Assembly (NCBI RefSeq): GCF_022832375.1
Contig: NZ_JALHLG010000038.1
Span: forward strand, 1 to 36,675
Direction of reading: 5' to 3'
Origin: Novosphingobium beihaiense
GTDB taxonomy: Bacteria; Pseudomonadota; Alphaproteobacteria; Sphingomonadales; Sphingomonadaceae
Length of the DNA stretch: 36,675 nucleotides
The translations under genes were made by a program, and so were the position numbers. Below are positions 8,904-21,689 of this stretch, in pieces (position 1 is the first letter of the stretch; every line of letters begins with the position of its first letter). Below the pieces are notes generated by a model. It had not been told where the DNA came from, made no database searches, and saw only the letters and a program-made list of their open reading frames with translations.

Positions 8904-10304
8904 ATGAACGCACCGCTTGCGGTGCGCCCGCTATCGGCGGAGACTGCGGAAGCTGATGCGCTTCTGGTTGCTCCTTCGCGGGAGAAGCGTCGGCTGCAAT
9001 GCTACCTGGCTCTCGTCCTAGGTGACATCCTGTCTGTTTGCGCCGGTTTTGGGGCCATCGGCTATCTGTTCGTCGGTAGTTCCGGGTTTTCTGACTCGTT
9101 GGTGCATGCCCAGCTGATTCTGCCGATCTATTTGACGCTGGCGCTCTACAACGGGTCCTATTCGATTGCTTCCCTGCGCGACGGTTGGATTGGAATATTC
9201 CGGGCGATGGTTGCGATGGTTATTGCCATGGCCGTCGTTGTTTTCGTGCAGTTTCTAATTCAGCCTGAGGCGGATGTCTCGCGCTCGATTTTCAACGGAG
9301 GTGCCGTCGCGGCCATGCTGGCCATTGCCTGGACCCGTCTGCAATTGCGCAGTTTTGTGACATGGCGTTGCGGAGCCAATGTCATGAACGAACTGCTCAT
9401 CGACGATGGCGGCCCGCAGTTGGCACTGCCGGGGGCTATTCGCGTTTCGGCGGCAGCCATGGGGTTGCGGGCCGATCTCAACGACCCGCACGCGCTCGAC
9501 CGGCTGGGGCTGGTGCTGCGCAATATCGATCGCGTTATCGTGAGCTGCCCTGCCAGCCGCCGCGCCGAATGGGCCATGATGCTCAAGGGGGCGAATGTCG
9601 ATGGCGAAGTGCTCGACGACGAGGTCGCCCGGCTCGGTGCCCAAGGGGCCCGGGTGGTGGGCAAGCATGGCCTGCTGCTGGTCTCCGCAGGCCCGCTGGG
9701 GCTGCGGGACCGCGCTATCAAGCGTATCTTTGACCTTACTTTGGCAGGTTTGGCGATCGTCGCCCTGTCTCCGTTGCTGATCACAGTGGCGCTGACGGTC
9801 AAGCTGCAGGATGGCGGACCGGTGTTCTTCATGCAAAAGCGGATGGGCCGCGGTAACCGCTTCTTCAATATGTACAAATTCCGGTCGATGACGCACGCTC
9901 TGTGTGACAGGGATGGGAACCAGTCGGCGTCGAAAGATGACCAGCGCATCACCCGGATCGGCAAATTCATCCGGCATACCAGCATCGACGAATTGCCGCA
10001 GCTCTTCAATGTTCTGCTGGGAGACATGAGCCTGGTCGGACCGCGTCCGCACGCTACGGGTTCGCTGGCGGGCGAAAAGCTGTTCTGGGAAGTGGACATG
10101 CGGTACTGGCAGCGCCACGGCCTCAAGCCTGGCCTGAGCGGTCTTGCGCAAGTGCGGGGGTATCGCGGAGCCACAGATCACGAATCGGACCTGCTGAACC
10201 GCCTGCAGTCCGATCTCGAATACCTTGAAGGCTGGACGATCATGCGTGATCTTCAGATCATTTTCCTGACGCTGCGGGTTCTGGTCCACGAGCGCGCATT
10301 CTGA
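8904..10304 (+). CDS. Polyprenyl glycosylphosphotransferase, exopolysaccharide initiating
   Basis: A membrane sugar-1-phosphate transferase of the WbaP/PssY and sphingan GelB/SpsB type. It moves a hexose-1-phosphate, probably glucose, from a UDP-sugar to undecaprenyl phosphate to start each polysaccharide repeat. Four hydrophobic segments lie in the first 130 residues, followed by a CoA-binding-like middle. The bacterial sugar transferase domain fills the last 190 residues or so. It contains a hydrophobic hairpin (FDLTLAGLAIVALSPLLI), GGPVFFMQKRMGRGNRFF, MYKFRSM, the acidic pair in TSIDELPQLFNVLLGDMSLVGPRP split by a short linker, and RHGLKPGLSGLAQVRGY. The ATG at 8904 follows GGGAG; ATG 8880 and GTG 8859 are in frame and possible. 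The sugar specificity is inferred. No other exopolysaccharide genes are adjacent; the next such genes are 13 kb away. Confidence 0.9.
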   Translation: MNAPLAVRPLSAETAEADALLVAPSREKRRLQCYLALVLGDILSVCAGFGAIGYLFVGSSGFSDSLVHAQLILPIYLTLALYNGSYSIASLRDGWIGIFRAMVAMVIAMAVVVFVQFLIQPEADVSRSIFNGGAVAAMLAIAWTRLQLRSFVTWRCGANVMNELLIDDGGPQLALPGAIRVSAAAMGLRADLNDPHALDRLGLVLRNIDRVIVSCPASRRAEWAMMLKGANVDGEVLDDEVARLGAQGARVVGKHGLLLVSAGPLGLRDRAIKRIFDLTLAGLAIVALSPLLITVALTVKLQDGGPVFFMQKRMGRGNRFFNMYKFRSMTHALCDRDGNQSASKDDQRITRIGKFIRHTSIDELPQLFNVLLGDMSLVGPRPHATGSLAGEKLFWEVDMRYWQRHGLKPGLSGLAQVRGYRGATDHESDLLNRLQSDLEYLEGWTIMRDLQIIFLTLRVLVHERAF

Positions 10305-10342
10305 CCGCCTTCCGTCTCCTGCTAGAGACGGAAGGCGGTCAG
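10301..10342. terminator. Symmetric hairpin holding both convergent stop codons
   Basis: A perfect 18-bp inverted repeat: CTGACCGCCTTCCGTCTC at 10301-10318, loop CTGCTA, and its exact complement at 10325-10342. The TGA stop of the sugar transferase (10302-10304) is in the left arm and the TGA of lptA (complement of 10339-10341) is at the mirror position in the right arm. It probably ends or protects both transcripts. There is no strong U-run on either side, so classical intrinsic termination is uncertain. Confidence 0.8.
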
Positions 10343-10872
10343 TTCTGCTTGGGAACCGTGAACGTGCCCGAGACGCGGCCGCCCGATGCCGAGGATACAC
10401 CGCTGTTGAGATCGATCACGAAGCGCCCGCCGCGCAGGGTATCGCCATTGCCGCGCTTGAGCGTGGCGTTGCCCGACATGGTGATGATCTTCTTGTTGAA
10501 GTCGTAGATGCCGACATCGCCGGTGGCGCGTTCGCTGCCGCGAGTCACCACCACGCCGCCGCTGGCCGTGATGCGCTGGATCTGCATCGAGTCCTGGTTC
10601 GTGAAATTGACCACGGTGCGAGCCGCGCGCAGTTGCAGGTCGCCCTGGCGCACATCGACATCGCCGGAAAGGACGACGCGGTCCTGCTTGTCCTGCAGTT
10701 CGATATGATTGGCCGCGTAGTCGACCGGGGCATTGCTGTCATGGCCAGGGAAGACCTGCGCGCCCAGTTGCGGGGCAGCGGCCAGAACGGCGCCGCCCAG
10801 CGCCACGGTAACAGCGGCGGTGCGCAAGGATATCGGGCGGAAGGCCATCAGGCGCGGGCGGCGAAGCGTCAT
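10339..10872 (-). CDS. lptA: Periplasmic LPS transport protein LptA
   Basis: A 177-residue OstA-like protein that forms part of the periplasmic bridge carrying lipopolysaccharide from LptC to LptD. A basic N-terminus and hydrophobic signal segment (TAAVTVALGGAVLAAAPQLGAQ) are followed by the LptA beta-jellyroll: DYAANHIELQDKQDRVVLSG, VDVRQGDLQLRAARTVV, then ITASGGVVVTRGSERATGDVG and MSGNATLKRGNGDTLRGGRF. The start ATG overlaps the lptC stop by four bases (ATGA), so translation is coupled. The usual next gene, the ATPase lptB, is absent; instead a convergent sugar-transferase gene follows. Confidence 0.93.
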   Translation of the reverse strand: MTLRRPRLMAFRPISLRTAAVTVALGGAVLAAAPQLGAQVFPGHDSNAPVDYAANHIELQDKQDRVVLSGDVDVRQGDLQLRAARTVVNFTNQDSMQIQRITASGGVVVTRGSERATGDVGIYDFNKKIITMSGNATLKRGNGDTLRGGRFVIDLNSGVSSASGGRVSGTFTVPKQN

Positions 10873-11516
10873 TGGGGTATCCTCAACTTGCCGGGCGTCA
10901 TCCGCAGCCGGGCATTGCCTTCCAGAGTGACCGTGCGGTTTTCCAGATCGGCTTTCATCGAACTGGCCTGAAACGTGCCCGTGGGCACAGAGCCCTTTAC
11001 ACCGCCGGTCGCGGTTGCCAGCTTCTGTTTGACGTCGATGTCGACATTGCTCGTCGTCATACGGTAGCCATCGGGCGCGGAAAACTGCACGGGCCCGGAG
11101 ATATCGATATTTTCCGTGTCGTAATTGTACGCACCGCGCGGGGCATCGATCCGCGCGGGCCCGTCGTTCAGTGCCATTTTCGCTGACAGGTCGAGCATTT
11201 CGACAATCGGCACGGAGGCGGATTTCTGCACGGCGGTCCCGGCCGTCACCACGAAGTCCCGGCCGCGATTGTCCTGCCCTTTGTAGGCTGCGTCTTCCAG
11301 CTTGATGCGCTGGCTGGTGACGGCGACCTTGTTGCGGTCGAGAAGGAAGCTGATCTCGCCGCGCGGTGATAGCGGAATCAGGATCATCACCGCCGCGACC
11401 AGACCGATGGCCGCCGGCAGCGCCTTGGCCAGGAAGGCGACAAGCCGGTCATGCGAACCGCCGGGCGCGGCGAAATGCCGGCGGCGATTGCGGATCTGGA
11501 TGGCTTCCATCGACAT
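10869..11516 (-). CDS. lptC: LPS export protein LptC
   Basis: A 215-residue inner-membrane-anchored periplasmic protein (YrbK/LptC family) that receives lipopolysaccharide from the LptBFG transporter and passes it to LptA. One transmembrane helix lies at about residues 27-47 (FLAKALPAAIGLVAAVMILIP). The periplasmic jellyroll follows, with pairs such as VAVTSQRIKLEDAAYKG, APRGAYNYDTENIDISGPV and VDIDVKQKLATATGGVKGSVPTG split by short turns. It lies 20 bases after rnd and overlaps lptA, so rnd-lptC-lptA is probably one operon. A GGAG sequence about ten bases before the ATG supports the start. Confidence 0.9.
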   Translation of the reverse strand: MSMEAIQIRNRRRHFAAPGGSHDRLVAFLAKALPAAIGLVAAVMILIPLSPRGEISFLLDRNKVAVTSQRIKLEDAAYKGQDNRGRDFVVTAGTAVQKSASVPIVEMLDLSAKMALNDGPARIDAPRGAYNYDTENIDISGPVQFSAPDGYRMTTSNVDIDVKQKLATATGGVKGSVPTGTFQASSMKADLENRTVTLEGNARLRMTPGKLRIPQ

Positions 11517-11536
11517 GGCCGGTCAGGCTCCGGGTA

Positions 11537-12160
11537 TCAGGCGGATTGGTGGCTGAAAATATCGTGATCGGGCCAGCCTGCCAGGTCGAGCCGGGCACGG
11601 GCGGGCAGGAAATCGAAGCAGGCCTGCGCAATTTCGGTGCGGTTCTCGCGGGCAAGGCGTTCGACCAGGATCGTGTGCATCGCGTGCAGATGGCGCACGT
11701 CGGACGCAGCATAGTCCTTCTGCGCGTCGGTGAGCACGGGAGCGCCCCAGTCGCTCGACTGCTGCTGCTTGGACACTTCCTTGCCGAGCAGTTCGCGCAC
11801 CAGATCCTTGAGGCCGTGGCGGTCGGTATAAGTGCGCACCAGCTTGCTGGCGATCTTGGTGCAGAACACCGGTTCGGCCATCACGCCCATGTAATGCTCG
11901 ATCGCGGCAAGATCGAAGCGCGCGAAATGATAGAGCTTGAGCCGGGCCGGATCGGCCAGAACCGCTTTGAGATTCGGCGCGTCATAGGCGCTGCCCGGTG
12001 CGAAGCGCACCAGATGCTCGTCGCCCTGCCCGTCGGAGATCTGCACCACGCAAAGGCGGTCGCGCGGGGTGATCAGCCCCATGGTCTCGGTATCGACGGC
12101 GACGGGCCCGGGCGCCAGGACGCCTTCGGGGAGATCTTCTTCGTGGAGATAGACAGCCAT
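11537..12160 (-). CDS. rnd: Ribonuclease D, short form
   Basis: A 207-residue 3'-5' exoribonuclease of the DEDDy type, which trims stable RNA ends including tRNA precursors. The catalytic residues are visible: D23 and E25 in VDTETMGL, D83 in YHFARFDLAAIEHYMG, and Y150 and D154 in YAASDVRHL. The protein consists of the exonuclease domain alone and lacks the HRDC domains of the E. coli enzyme, which is normal for the short alphaproteobacterial form. The ATG at 12160 starts MAVYLHEEDLPEG, the usual N-terminus; the in-frame extension to 12199 looks unrelated. It is the first gene of the rnd-lptC-lptA set and diverges from ung. Confidence 0.92.
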   Translation of the reverse strand: MAVYLHEEDLPEGVLAPGPVAVDTETMGLITPRDRLCVVQISDGQGDEHLVRFAPGSAYDAPNLKAVLADPARLKLYHFARFDLAAIEHYMGVMAEPVFCTKIASKLVRTYTDRHGLKDLVRELLGKEVSKQQQSSDWGAPVLTDAQKDYAASDVRHLHAMHTILVERLARENRTEIAQACFDFLPARARLDLAGWPDHDIFSHQSA

Positions 12161-12229
12161 AGTGCGAAAATGCTTAGGGACTGGTCTGGTGTTTCGCAAT
12201 GGGCGCCGGGAATTTCAGGAGGCTGGGGC

Positions 12230-12919
12230 ATGACGGCAACAGAAAGCGCGCAGGCCGTTCCGCCAAGCTGGCAACCGGCGCTGGGCGGTGTTCTCGCCAC
12301 GCCGGAAGCCCGCAGGCTGGGCGGATGGCTCAAGGCCGAGGAAGCCGCTGGGAAAAACATCTTTCCCCCGCGCGGCAGCCGCCTGCGCGCGCTGGAGCTG
12401 ACGCCGCTCGACAATGTGAAGGTCGTGATCCTTGGGCAGGACCCTTATCACGGGCCTGGGCAGGCGCATGGACTGGCCTTTTCCGTGCCCGAGGGGGTGA
12501 AAGTGCCGCCCTCTCTGGTGAACATCTACAAGGAACTGGCCAGCGATTGCGGCGTGTCTCCGCCCGGCCACGGCAATCTGGAGCACTGGGCGCGGCAGGG
12601 CGTGCTGCTGCTCAACAATTCGCTGACCGTGCAGCAGGGGCAGGCGGGATCGCACCAGAAACGGGGCTGGGAAGCGATTACCGATGCGGCCGTGGCTGCG
12701 GCTGCTGACAAGGCCGAGCCTTGCGTGTTCCTGCTATGGGGCAGCCACGCGCGCAAAAAGGCCGAGCGGGTGCCGGGCCTTGCGAACAGCCATCATCTGG
12801 TGCTGACTGCACCGCATCCCAGCCCGCTTTCCGCCCACTCGGGCTTTTTCGGGTGCCGCCATTTCAGCCGCGCCAATGAATTCCTGAAGGCCCACGGGCG
12901 CGAGCCGATTGACTGGTAA
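12230..12919 (+). CDS. ung: Uracil-DNA glycosylase
   Basis: A 229-residue family-1 uracil-DNA glycosylase that removes uracil from DNA at the start of base-excision repair. The water-activating motif GQDPYHGPGQAHGLAFSV places the catalytic Asp at residue 71. LLLNNSLTV gives the uracil-binding Asn130. The minor-groove loop HPSPLSAHSGFFGCRHF gives catalytic His196. The ATG at 12230 is preceded by a good Shine-Dalgarno sequence (AGGAGG), which settles the start, although the same frame is open for several hundred bases upstream over rnd. The gene ends ten bases before the convergent ABM-type gene. Confidence 0.96.
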   Translation: MTATESAQAVPPSWQPALGGVLATPEARRLGGWLKAEEAAGKNIFPPRGSRLRALELTPLDNVKVVILGQDPYHGPGQAHGLAFSVPEGVKVPPSLVNIYKELASDCGVSPPGHGNLEHWARQGVLLLNNSLTVQQGQAGSHQKRGWEAITDAAVAAAADKAEPCVFLLWGSHARKKAERVPGLANSHHLVLTAPHPSPLSAHSGFFGCRHFSRANEFLKAHGREPIDW

Positions 12920-12928
12920 TGGTGGCGG

Positions 12929-13237
12929 TCAGGCCGAAGCGCCGGGGATCAGGGCGTCCATGACATAGTGGCTCATCACGCCGCTCACGGTCAGATCGCC
13001 CATCGCGGCGCGGAACTTGCCGAAATCATCGAGATCCCGGGCGCTCATGTGGGCCTCCACCGATGTCCACACGACGTTGAATGTGAACTTCGAAGGGTTC
13101 TCCACGCCGCGCCCGAACCGCACAGAAATGACGCCTTTGCAGGCGGCCAGGTGCGGGACACCGGTTTGCCGCATCGCGGCGGCAAATTCGTCCTCGGCAC
13201 CGGGACGGGTTTCGATTTCAGCAATTTCAAGCAGCAT
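12929..13237 (-). CDS. Small ABM/Dabb-like alpha-beta barrel protein
   Basis: A 102-residue protein with the pattern of the dimeric alpha-beta barrel superfamily, nearest to antibiotic-biosynthesis-monooxygenase-like proteins. It opens with MLLEIAEIETRPGAEDEFAAAM, then has a PHLAACKGVISVRFGRGVENPSKF segment split over a strand and turn, and NVVWTSVEAHM. These proteins act as small oxygenases, isomerases or stress-related enzymes; sequence alone does not tell which. The start has a GAGAGGA ribosome-binding site. It is convergent with ung and lies downstream of the chemoreceptor gene on the same strand, with a short gap. Confidence 0.8.
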   Translation of the reverse strand: MLLEIAEIETRPGAEDEFAAAMRQTGVPHLAACKGVISVRFGRGVENPSKFTFNVVWTSVEAHMSARDLDDFGKFRAAMGDLTVSGVMSHYVMDALIPGASA

Positions 13238-13301
13238 GGGCGTTCCTCTCCGTAACGCCCGGAAATCTCGCGGCGATGGAGGCTGCCGTCAAGCGCCGGA
13301 T

Positions 13302-15104
13302 TCAGGCGGCGGCTCCCAGCATCGCCGGGGCGCCCACGGCTTCGCCTGCAATCGATGTGCGCCGCAGGGCATTGGTATCCCCTGCGATATCGGGCCGGGA
13401 TTGCCTCAAGCGAGTCCGGAATGCCGACATCATGCGGGTGAGCGCAGAAGCTTCGGTTTCCAGGCTGCGCGTGGCGGCCGTGGTTTCCTCCACCATCGCG
13501 GCGTTCTGCTGGGTCATCCGGTCCATGTCGTCCACGGCATTGCTCACCTGCTGCAGATCGCCCGCTTGCTGGCGCGCCGATTCGGCCATGTCCGTGATCA
13601 GCCCGTGCAGGGCATCGATCCGGGAGACGATCTCGTCGAACTTGCCGCCGGTCTGTCCGACAAGCCCGACACCGGCGCTGACTTGCCCGGAGCTCTTGGT
13701 GATGAGTTCCTTGATGTCCCGCGCGGCATTGGCCGAGCGCTGCGCCAGTTCGCGCACTTCGTTGGCCACGACCGCGAAGCCCTTGCCGGCATCGCCCGCG
13801 CGCGCCGCTTCGACACCGGCATTGAGCGCGAGCAGGTTCGTCTGGAAGGCGATGCCGTCGATGACGTCGACAATAGTGGCAATCTCCTGCGCCGAACTTT
13901 CGATCGCCGCCATGGCTTCGACCGCGCGGCGCACCACTTCGCCGCCTTCACCGGCATGGGACTGCGCATGGCTGATGGTTTCCTCCGCCCTGGCCGTGCT
14001 GGCTGCGGATTCGTTTACCCGGCCGGTCACTTGCCGCATGGCCGCGGCGGTTTCCTCAAGGCTTGCCGCTTGCCGTTCGTTGCGCTGGGCGAGATCGTCG
14101 GCGGCGCTGCGGATTTCCGAGATCGAGCTCATCACGCTCGATGTCCCGGCGCGGACGGTGCCCATGGCCTTGGCGAAGGATTCGAGCGCGGCATTATAAT
14201 TCCGCCGCAGCGCTTCGTAGCCTTCGGGGAATTCGTCGTCGATGCAGTACTCCAGATCCTTGGACGCGAGCTTGTCGAGCCCGATCGAGAGGACATCGAC
14301 AACGCGTTTCTGGTTTACCCGGGCTTCCTCGCGCGCCATTCCGGCTTCGCGGAACACTTCCATGGCGCGGGCCATCGCGCCGAACTCGTCCTGACGGGAA
14401 AGGCCGTCTACCGAAACCTGATAATCGCCCGAGGCCAGGCTTTCGATCGTGTGGCTGGCTTCATCGAGCGGGGTGACGATGCGCCGGCGGATAAACACGG
14501 TCGCGGCCTGAATCGATCCGGCGACGATCAGTGCGGCCATGGCGCTGAAGCCCAGGAGGATCGCCACCATGCGGTTGTCACTGGCCATTTCCCGCTGGTT
14601 GAAAGTGCGCGAAAGACCGACAAGCTTGATCACTTCCTCGCGCTGGCGCTGGTAAAGCGGCGTCAGATCGCGGTTGAGGACGGTATCGATGCGGTCACGG
14701 CTGCCGCTGGCGATGGCGGGGGCAAGCTGCGAATCGATCGCGGCGAAGAATTCGTCGGCGACGGCGATGGTGCTGTTCAGCTGTGCCCGCATTTCTTCCG
14801 GCACCGGGGCGCTTGCCCAATAGGCCTTGCGCTGGTTGAACTCCGTCTGGATCTCGTGAATGCGTTCCAGATCGGCCTGGCCCGTTTCCGGGTTGGCAGC
14901 AGCCAGCGAGGCTTCCAGATAGGGTTCGACGACAAAGGCGGGGGGCGGCAGAATGTCGGCCAGCATTTCGTCGTTGAGCGCATGCTTGCGCTGGATCGGG
15001 CCGCCGAAGCGGATCTCGATGATGACGAAGGCCGTCGCCAGCATGGCCAGCAGCACAAGCGCACTGAGGACGCGGCTGCCGATTCGTGTCTGGTGTTTGA
15101 TCAT
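13302..15104 (-). CDS. Methyl-accepting chemotaxis protein
   Basis: A 600-residue chemoreceptor that controls CheA kinase in response to a signal sensed outside the inner membrane. Transmembrane helices lie at about residues 11-30 and 179-203, bracketing a mainly helical periplasmic domain of about 150 residues. A HAMP linker follows ([23 protein letters not shown] region). The cytoplasmic signalling domain covers about 280-570, with its hairpin tip recognisable as [20 protein letters not shown] followed by [20 protein letters not shown]. Methylation helices flank it ([13 protein letters not shown] and [15 protein letters not shown]). No CheR-binding pentapeptide is seen at the C-terminus ([10 protein letters not shown]). 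No che genes are adjacent, so the partner pathway is elsewhere. The ligand is unknown. Confidence 0.95.
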   Translation of the reverse strand: MIKHQTRIGSRVLSALVLLAMLATAFVIIEIRFGGPIQRKHALNDEMLADILPPPAFVVEPYLEASLAAANPETGQADLERIHEIQTEFNQRKAYWASAPVPEEMRAQLNSTIAVADEFFAAIDSQLAPAIASGSRDRIDTVLNRDLTPLYQRQREEVIKLVGLSRTFNQREMASDNRMVAILLGFSAMAALIVAGSIQAATVFIRRRIVTPLDEASHTIESLASGDYQVSVDGLSRQDEFGAMARAMEVFREAGMAREEARVNQKRVVDVLSIGLDKLASKDLEYCIDDEFPEGYEALRRNYNAALESFAKAMGTVRAGTSSVMSSISEIRSAADDLAQRNERQAASLEETAAAMRQVTGRVNESAASTARAEETISHAQSHAGEGGEVVRRAVEAMAAIESSAQEIATIVDVIDGIAFQTNLLALNAGVEAARAGDAGKGFAVVANEVRELAQRSANAARDIKELITKSSGQVSAGVGLVGQTGGKFDEIVSRIDALHGLITDMAESARQQAGDLQQVSNAVDDMDRMTQQNAAMVEETTAATRSLETEASALTRMMSAFRTRLRQSRPDIAGDTNALRRTSIAGEAVGAPAMLGAAA

Positions 15105-15251
15105 GTACGTGCTGTCCTGCCGGATTCATTCCAAAGAGCAGGGACGGCGATAGTTCTCGGGTAGTAAATCCCATTCCATCACGAAATAGCGGGAAATACC
15201 TGATGCCGGGAATAGGTGATTTGAGCAGTTTTTAGCAGGTTGCGGATTTGC

Positions 15252-15294
15252 CGAAAGAAAACAGGGAAGGGCCCCTTTCGGGGCGCTTCCCTGT
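15252..15294 (-). terminator. Intrinsic terminator of the glt operon
   Basis: Read on the minus strand, ACAGGGAAGCGCCCC, a GAAA tetraloop and GGGGCCCTTCCCTGT form a 15-bp stem with one mismatch (15261-15294), followed by TTTTCTTTC. It lies about 30 bases past the gltD stop and is a strong intrinsic terminator. Confidence 0.92.
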
Positions 15295-15322
15295 TTCAAT
15301 ATTTTAATGCCAATAAAGGCGG

Positions 15323-16756
15323 TTAGCGCGGCAGTTCGCTTGCGCCCATCAGCACTTCGTCCAGTGCGCGGGCGCACTGGCGGCCTTCGCGGATCGCCCA
15401 GACGACCAGCGACTGGCCGCGGCGCATGTCGCCGCAGGACCAGATCTTCTCGTCGCTGGTCTGATACTGCACGGTATCGGCCTTGACGTTGCCGCGTGCG
15501 TCGAGATCCACGCCCGACTGGTCGAGCATCCCGGCCTTGCGCGGGCCAGTGAAGCCCATCGCGAGCAGGATGAGGTCGGCCTGCAGCGTGAACTCGCTGC
15601 CTTCGACCTCATGCATCTTGCCGTCTTTCCACTCGACGCGGACGCATTCGAGGCCCTTCACGTCGTTGTCGCCGACGACGCGCTTGGTCAGCACGGCCCA
15701 GTCGCGTTCGCAGCCTTCCTCGTGGCTTGTCGAGGTGCGCAGCTTGAGCGGCCAGAACGGCCAGGACATCGCCTTGTTCTCATGCTCGGGCGGCTTGGGC
15801 ATGATTTCGAGCTGGGTCACCGAAGCGGCGCCCTGGCGGTTGGACGTGCCCACGCAGTCCGACCCGGTATCGCCGCCGCCGATGACGATGACGTGCTTGC
15901 CGGTGGCGGTCAGCGAACCGCGCGGGGCGGCGCGCAGTTCGTCGTCGCCCGCGTTGCGCTTGTTCTGCTGCGTCAGGAATTCCATCGCCAGACGCACGCC
16001 CGGCAGCTCGGCGCCCGGAATGTCGAGGCGGCGGGCATTTTCGGCGCCGCCCGCGAAAACCACCGCGTCGTAGTTTTCCTTCAGCGAGTTCACCGAGACC
16101 GAAACGCCCACTTCGACCGAGGTCTTGAACAGCACGCCTTCGGCTTCCATCTGCGCCGCGCGGCGGTTGATGAGGTGTTTTTCCATCTTGAAGTCGGGAA
16201 TGCCGTAGCGCATCAGCCCGCCAAGGCGGTCGTTCTTTTCGAACACCGTCACCGAGTGACCGGCACGGGCGAGCTGCTGCGCGCAGGCGAGGCCCGCCGG
16301 GCCCGATCCCACGACCGCGACCGACTTGCCGGTCTTCTTCGCCGGAATCTTCGGCGTGATCCAGCCTTCGGCCCAGCCCTTGTCGACGATCGCGCATTCG
16401 ATCGACTTGATCGTCACAGGCTGGTCGATGATATTCAGGGTGCAGGCCGCCTCGCACGGGGCGGGGCAGATGCGGCCGGTGAATTCCGGAAAGTTGTTGG
16501 TCGAGTGAAGCACTTCCAGCGCGTTGCGGAAGTCGTCCTCGTAAACCAGGTGGTTCCAGTCCGGAATGATGTTGTTGACCGGGCAGCCCGTGTGGCAGTG
16601 CGGCACGCCGCAGTTCATGCAGCGCGACGCCTGATCCTTGAGCGCCCCGGCCGGAAGCGGAACGATGAATTCCTTATAGCTCTTCAGCCGTTCGTCGATC
16701 GGACCGTAAGTACGGTCCTTGCGGTCCAGTTCGAGGAAGCCGGTTTCCTTGCCCAT
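15323..16756 (-). CDS. gltD: Glutamate synthase small subunit
   Basis: A 477-residue NADPH-dependent subunit of glutamate synthase, which supplies electrons to GltB for making glutamate from glutamine and 2-oxoglutarate. Two N-terminal Cys clusters bind 4Fe-4S centres: C46, C49, C54 and C58 ([14 protein letters not shown]), and C97, C101 and C105 (CPAPCEAAC). The FAD-binding glycine motif is at 150-155 (GSGPAG), with the following [20 protein letters not shown] segment broken over two strands, and the NADPH site is [11 protein letters not shown]. The C-terminal GD motif ([20 protein letters not shown]) closes the FAD site. The ATG at 16756 begins [15 protein letters not shown], the usual start, 19 bases after the gltB stop. 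The open frame upstream overlaps gltB and is not used. Confidence 0.96.
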   Translation of the reverse strand: MGKETGFLELDRKDRTYGPIDERLKSYKEFIVPLPAGALKDQASRCMNCGVPHCHTGCPVNNIIPDWNHLVYEDDFRNALEVLHSTNNFPEFTGRICPAPCEAACTLNIIDQPVTIKSIECAIVDKGWAEGWITPKIPAKKTGKSVAVVGSGPAGLACAQQLARAGHSVTVFEKNDRLGGLMRYGIPDFKMEKHLINRRAAQMEAEGVLFKTSVEVGVSVSVNSLKENYDAVVFAGGAENARRLDIPGAELPGVRLAMEFLTQQNKRNAGDDELRAAPRGSLTATGKHVIVIGGGDTGSDCVGTSNRQGAASVTQLEIMPKPPEHENKAMSWPFWPLKLRTSTSHEEGCERDWAVLTKRVVGDNDVKGLECVRVEWKDGKMHEVEGSEFTLQADLILLAMGFTGPRKAGMLDQSGVDLDARGNVKADTVQYQTSDEKIWSCGDMRRGQSLVVWAIREGRQCARALDEVLMGASELPR

Positions 16757-16775
16757 CTTGTTCTGATTCCTGATC

Positions 16776-21416
<4,641 letters not shown>

Positions 21417-21604
21417 CGATAATAATCCATCCTGTCATTTGCCGGGGTACACCGGGCGCACAGAACGGCGTGCACGAATCGTGCAGCGTCCCCATGCGAC
21501 GTAGCGGCCCCACGGTCCCCATGACGTTTGGAGCGGCTTTTTGCAACCGGGAAGGCGGCTTCAGCGCAGGATTGGAAGCGTGAAGGCCGGAAAATGGGCC
21601 ATTT

Positions 21605-21645
21605 TATTATCAAAAACTCCGCCAGGACGAACCCGGCGGAGTTTT
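21605..21645 (-). terminator. Intrinsic terminator after the 580-residue protein gene
   Basis: On the minus strand, AAAACTCCGCC and GGCGGAGTTTT pair perfectly (11 bp) around an 11-base loop (21613-21645). This is followed by TTGATAATAAAAT, so the transcript has a U-rich tail. It lies 45 bases past the stop at 21690. Confidence 0.88.
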
Positions 21646-21689
21646 GGGGCCACTGACGGCAGTGCCGGAGTCCGTTTCGAGGAGGACTT

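Noticed and set aside
11366..12229. Upstream in-frame extension of ung by nearly 290 codons, suggesting a fusion
   Set aside because: The extension lies over rnd on the opposite strand, has no homology, and a strong AGGAGG site marks the true start at 12230.
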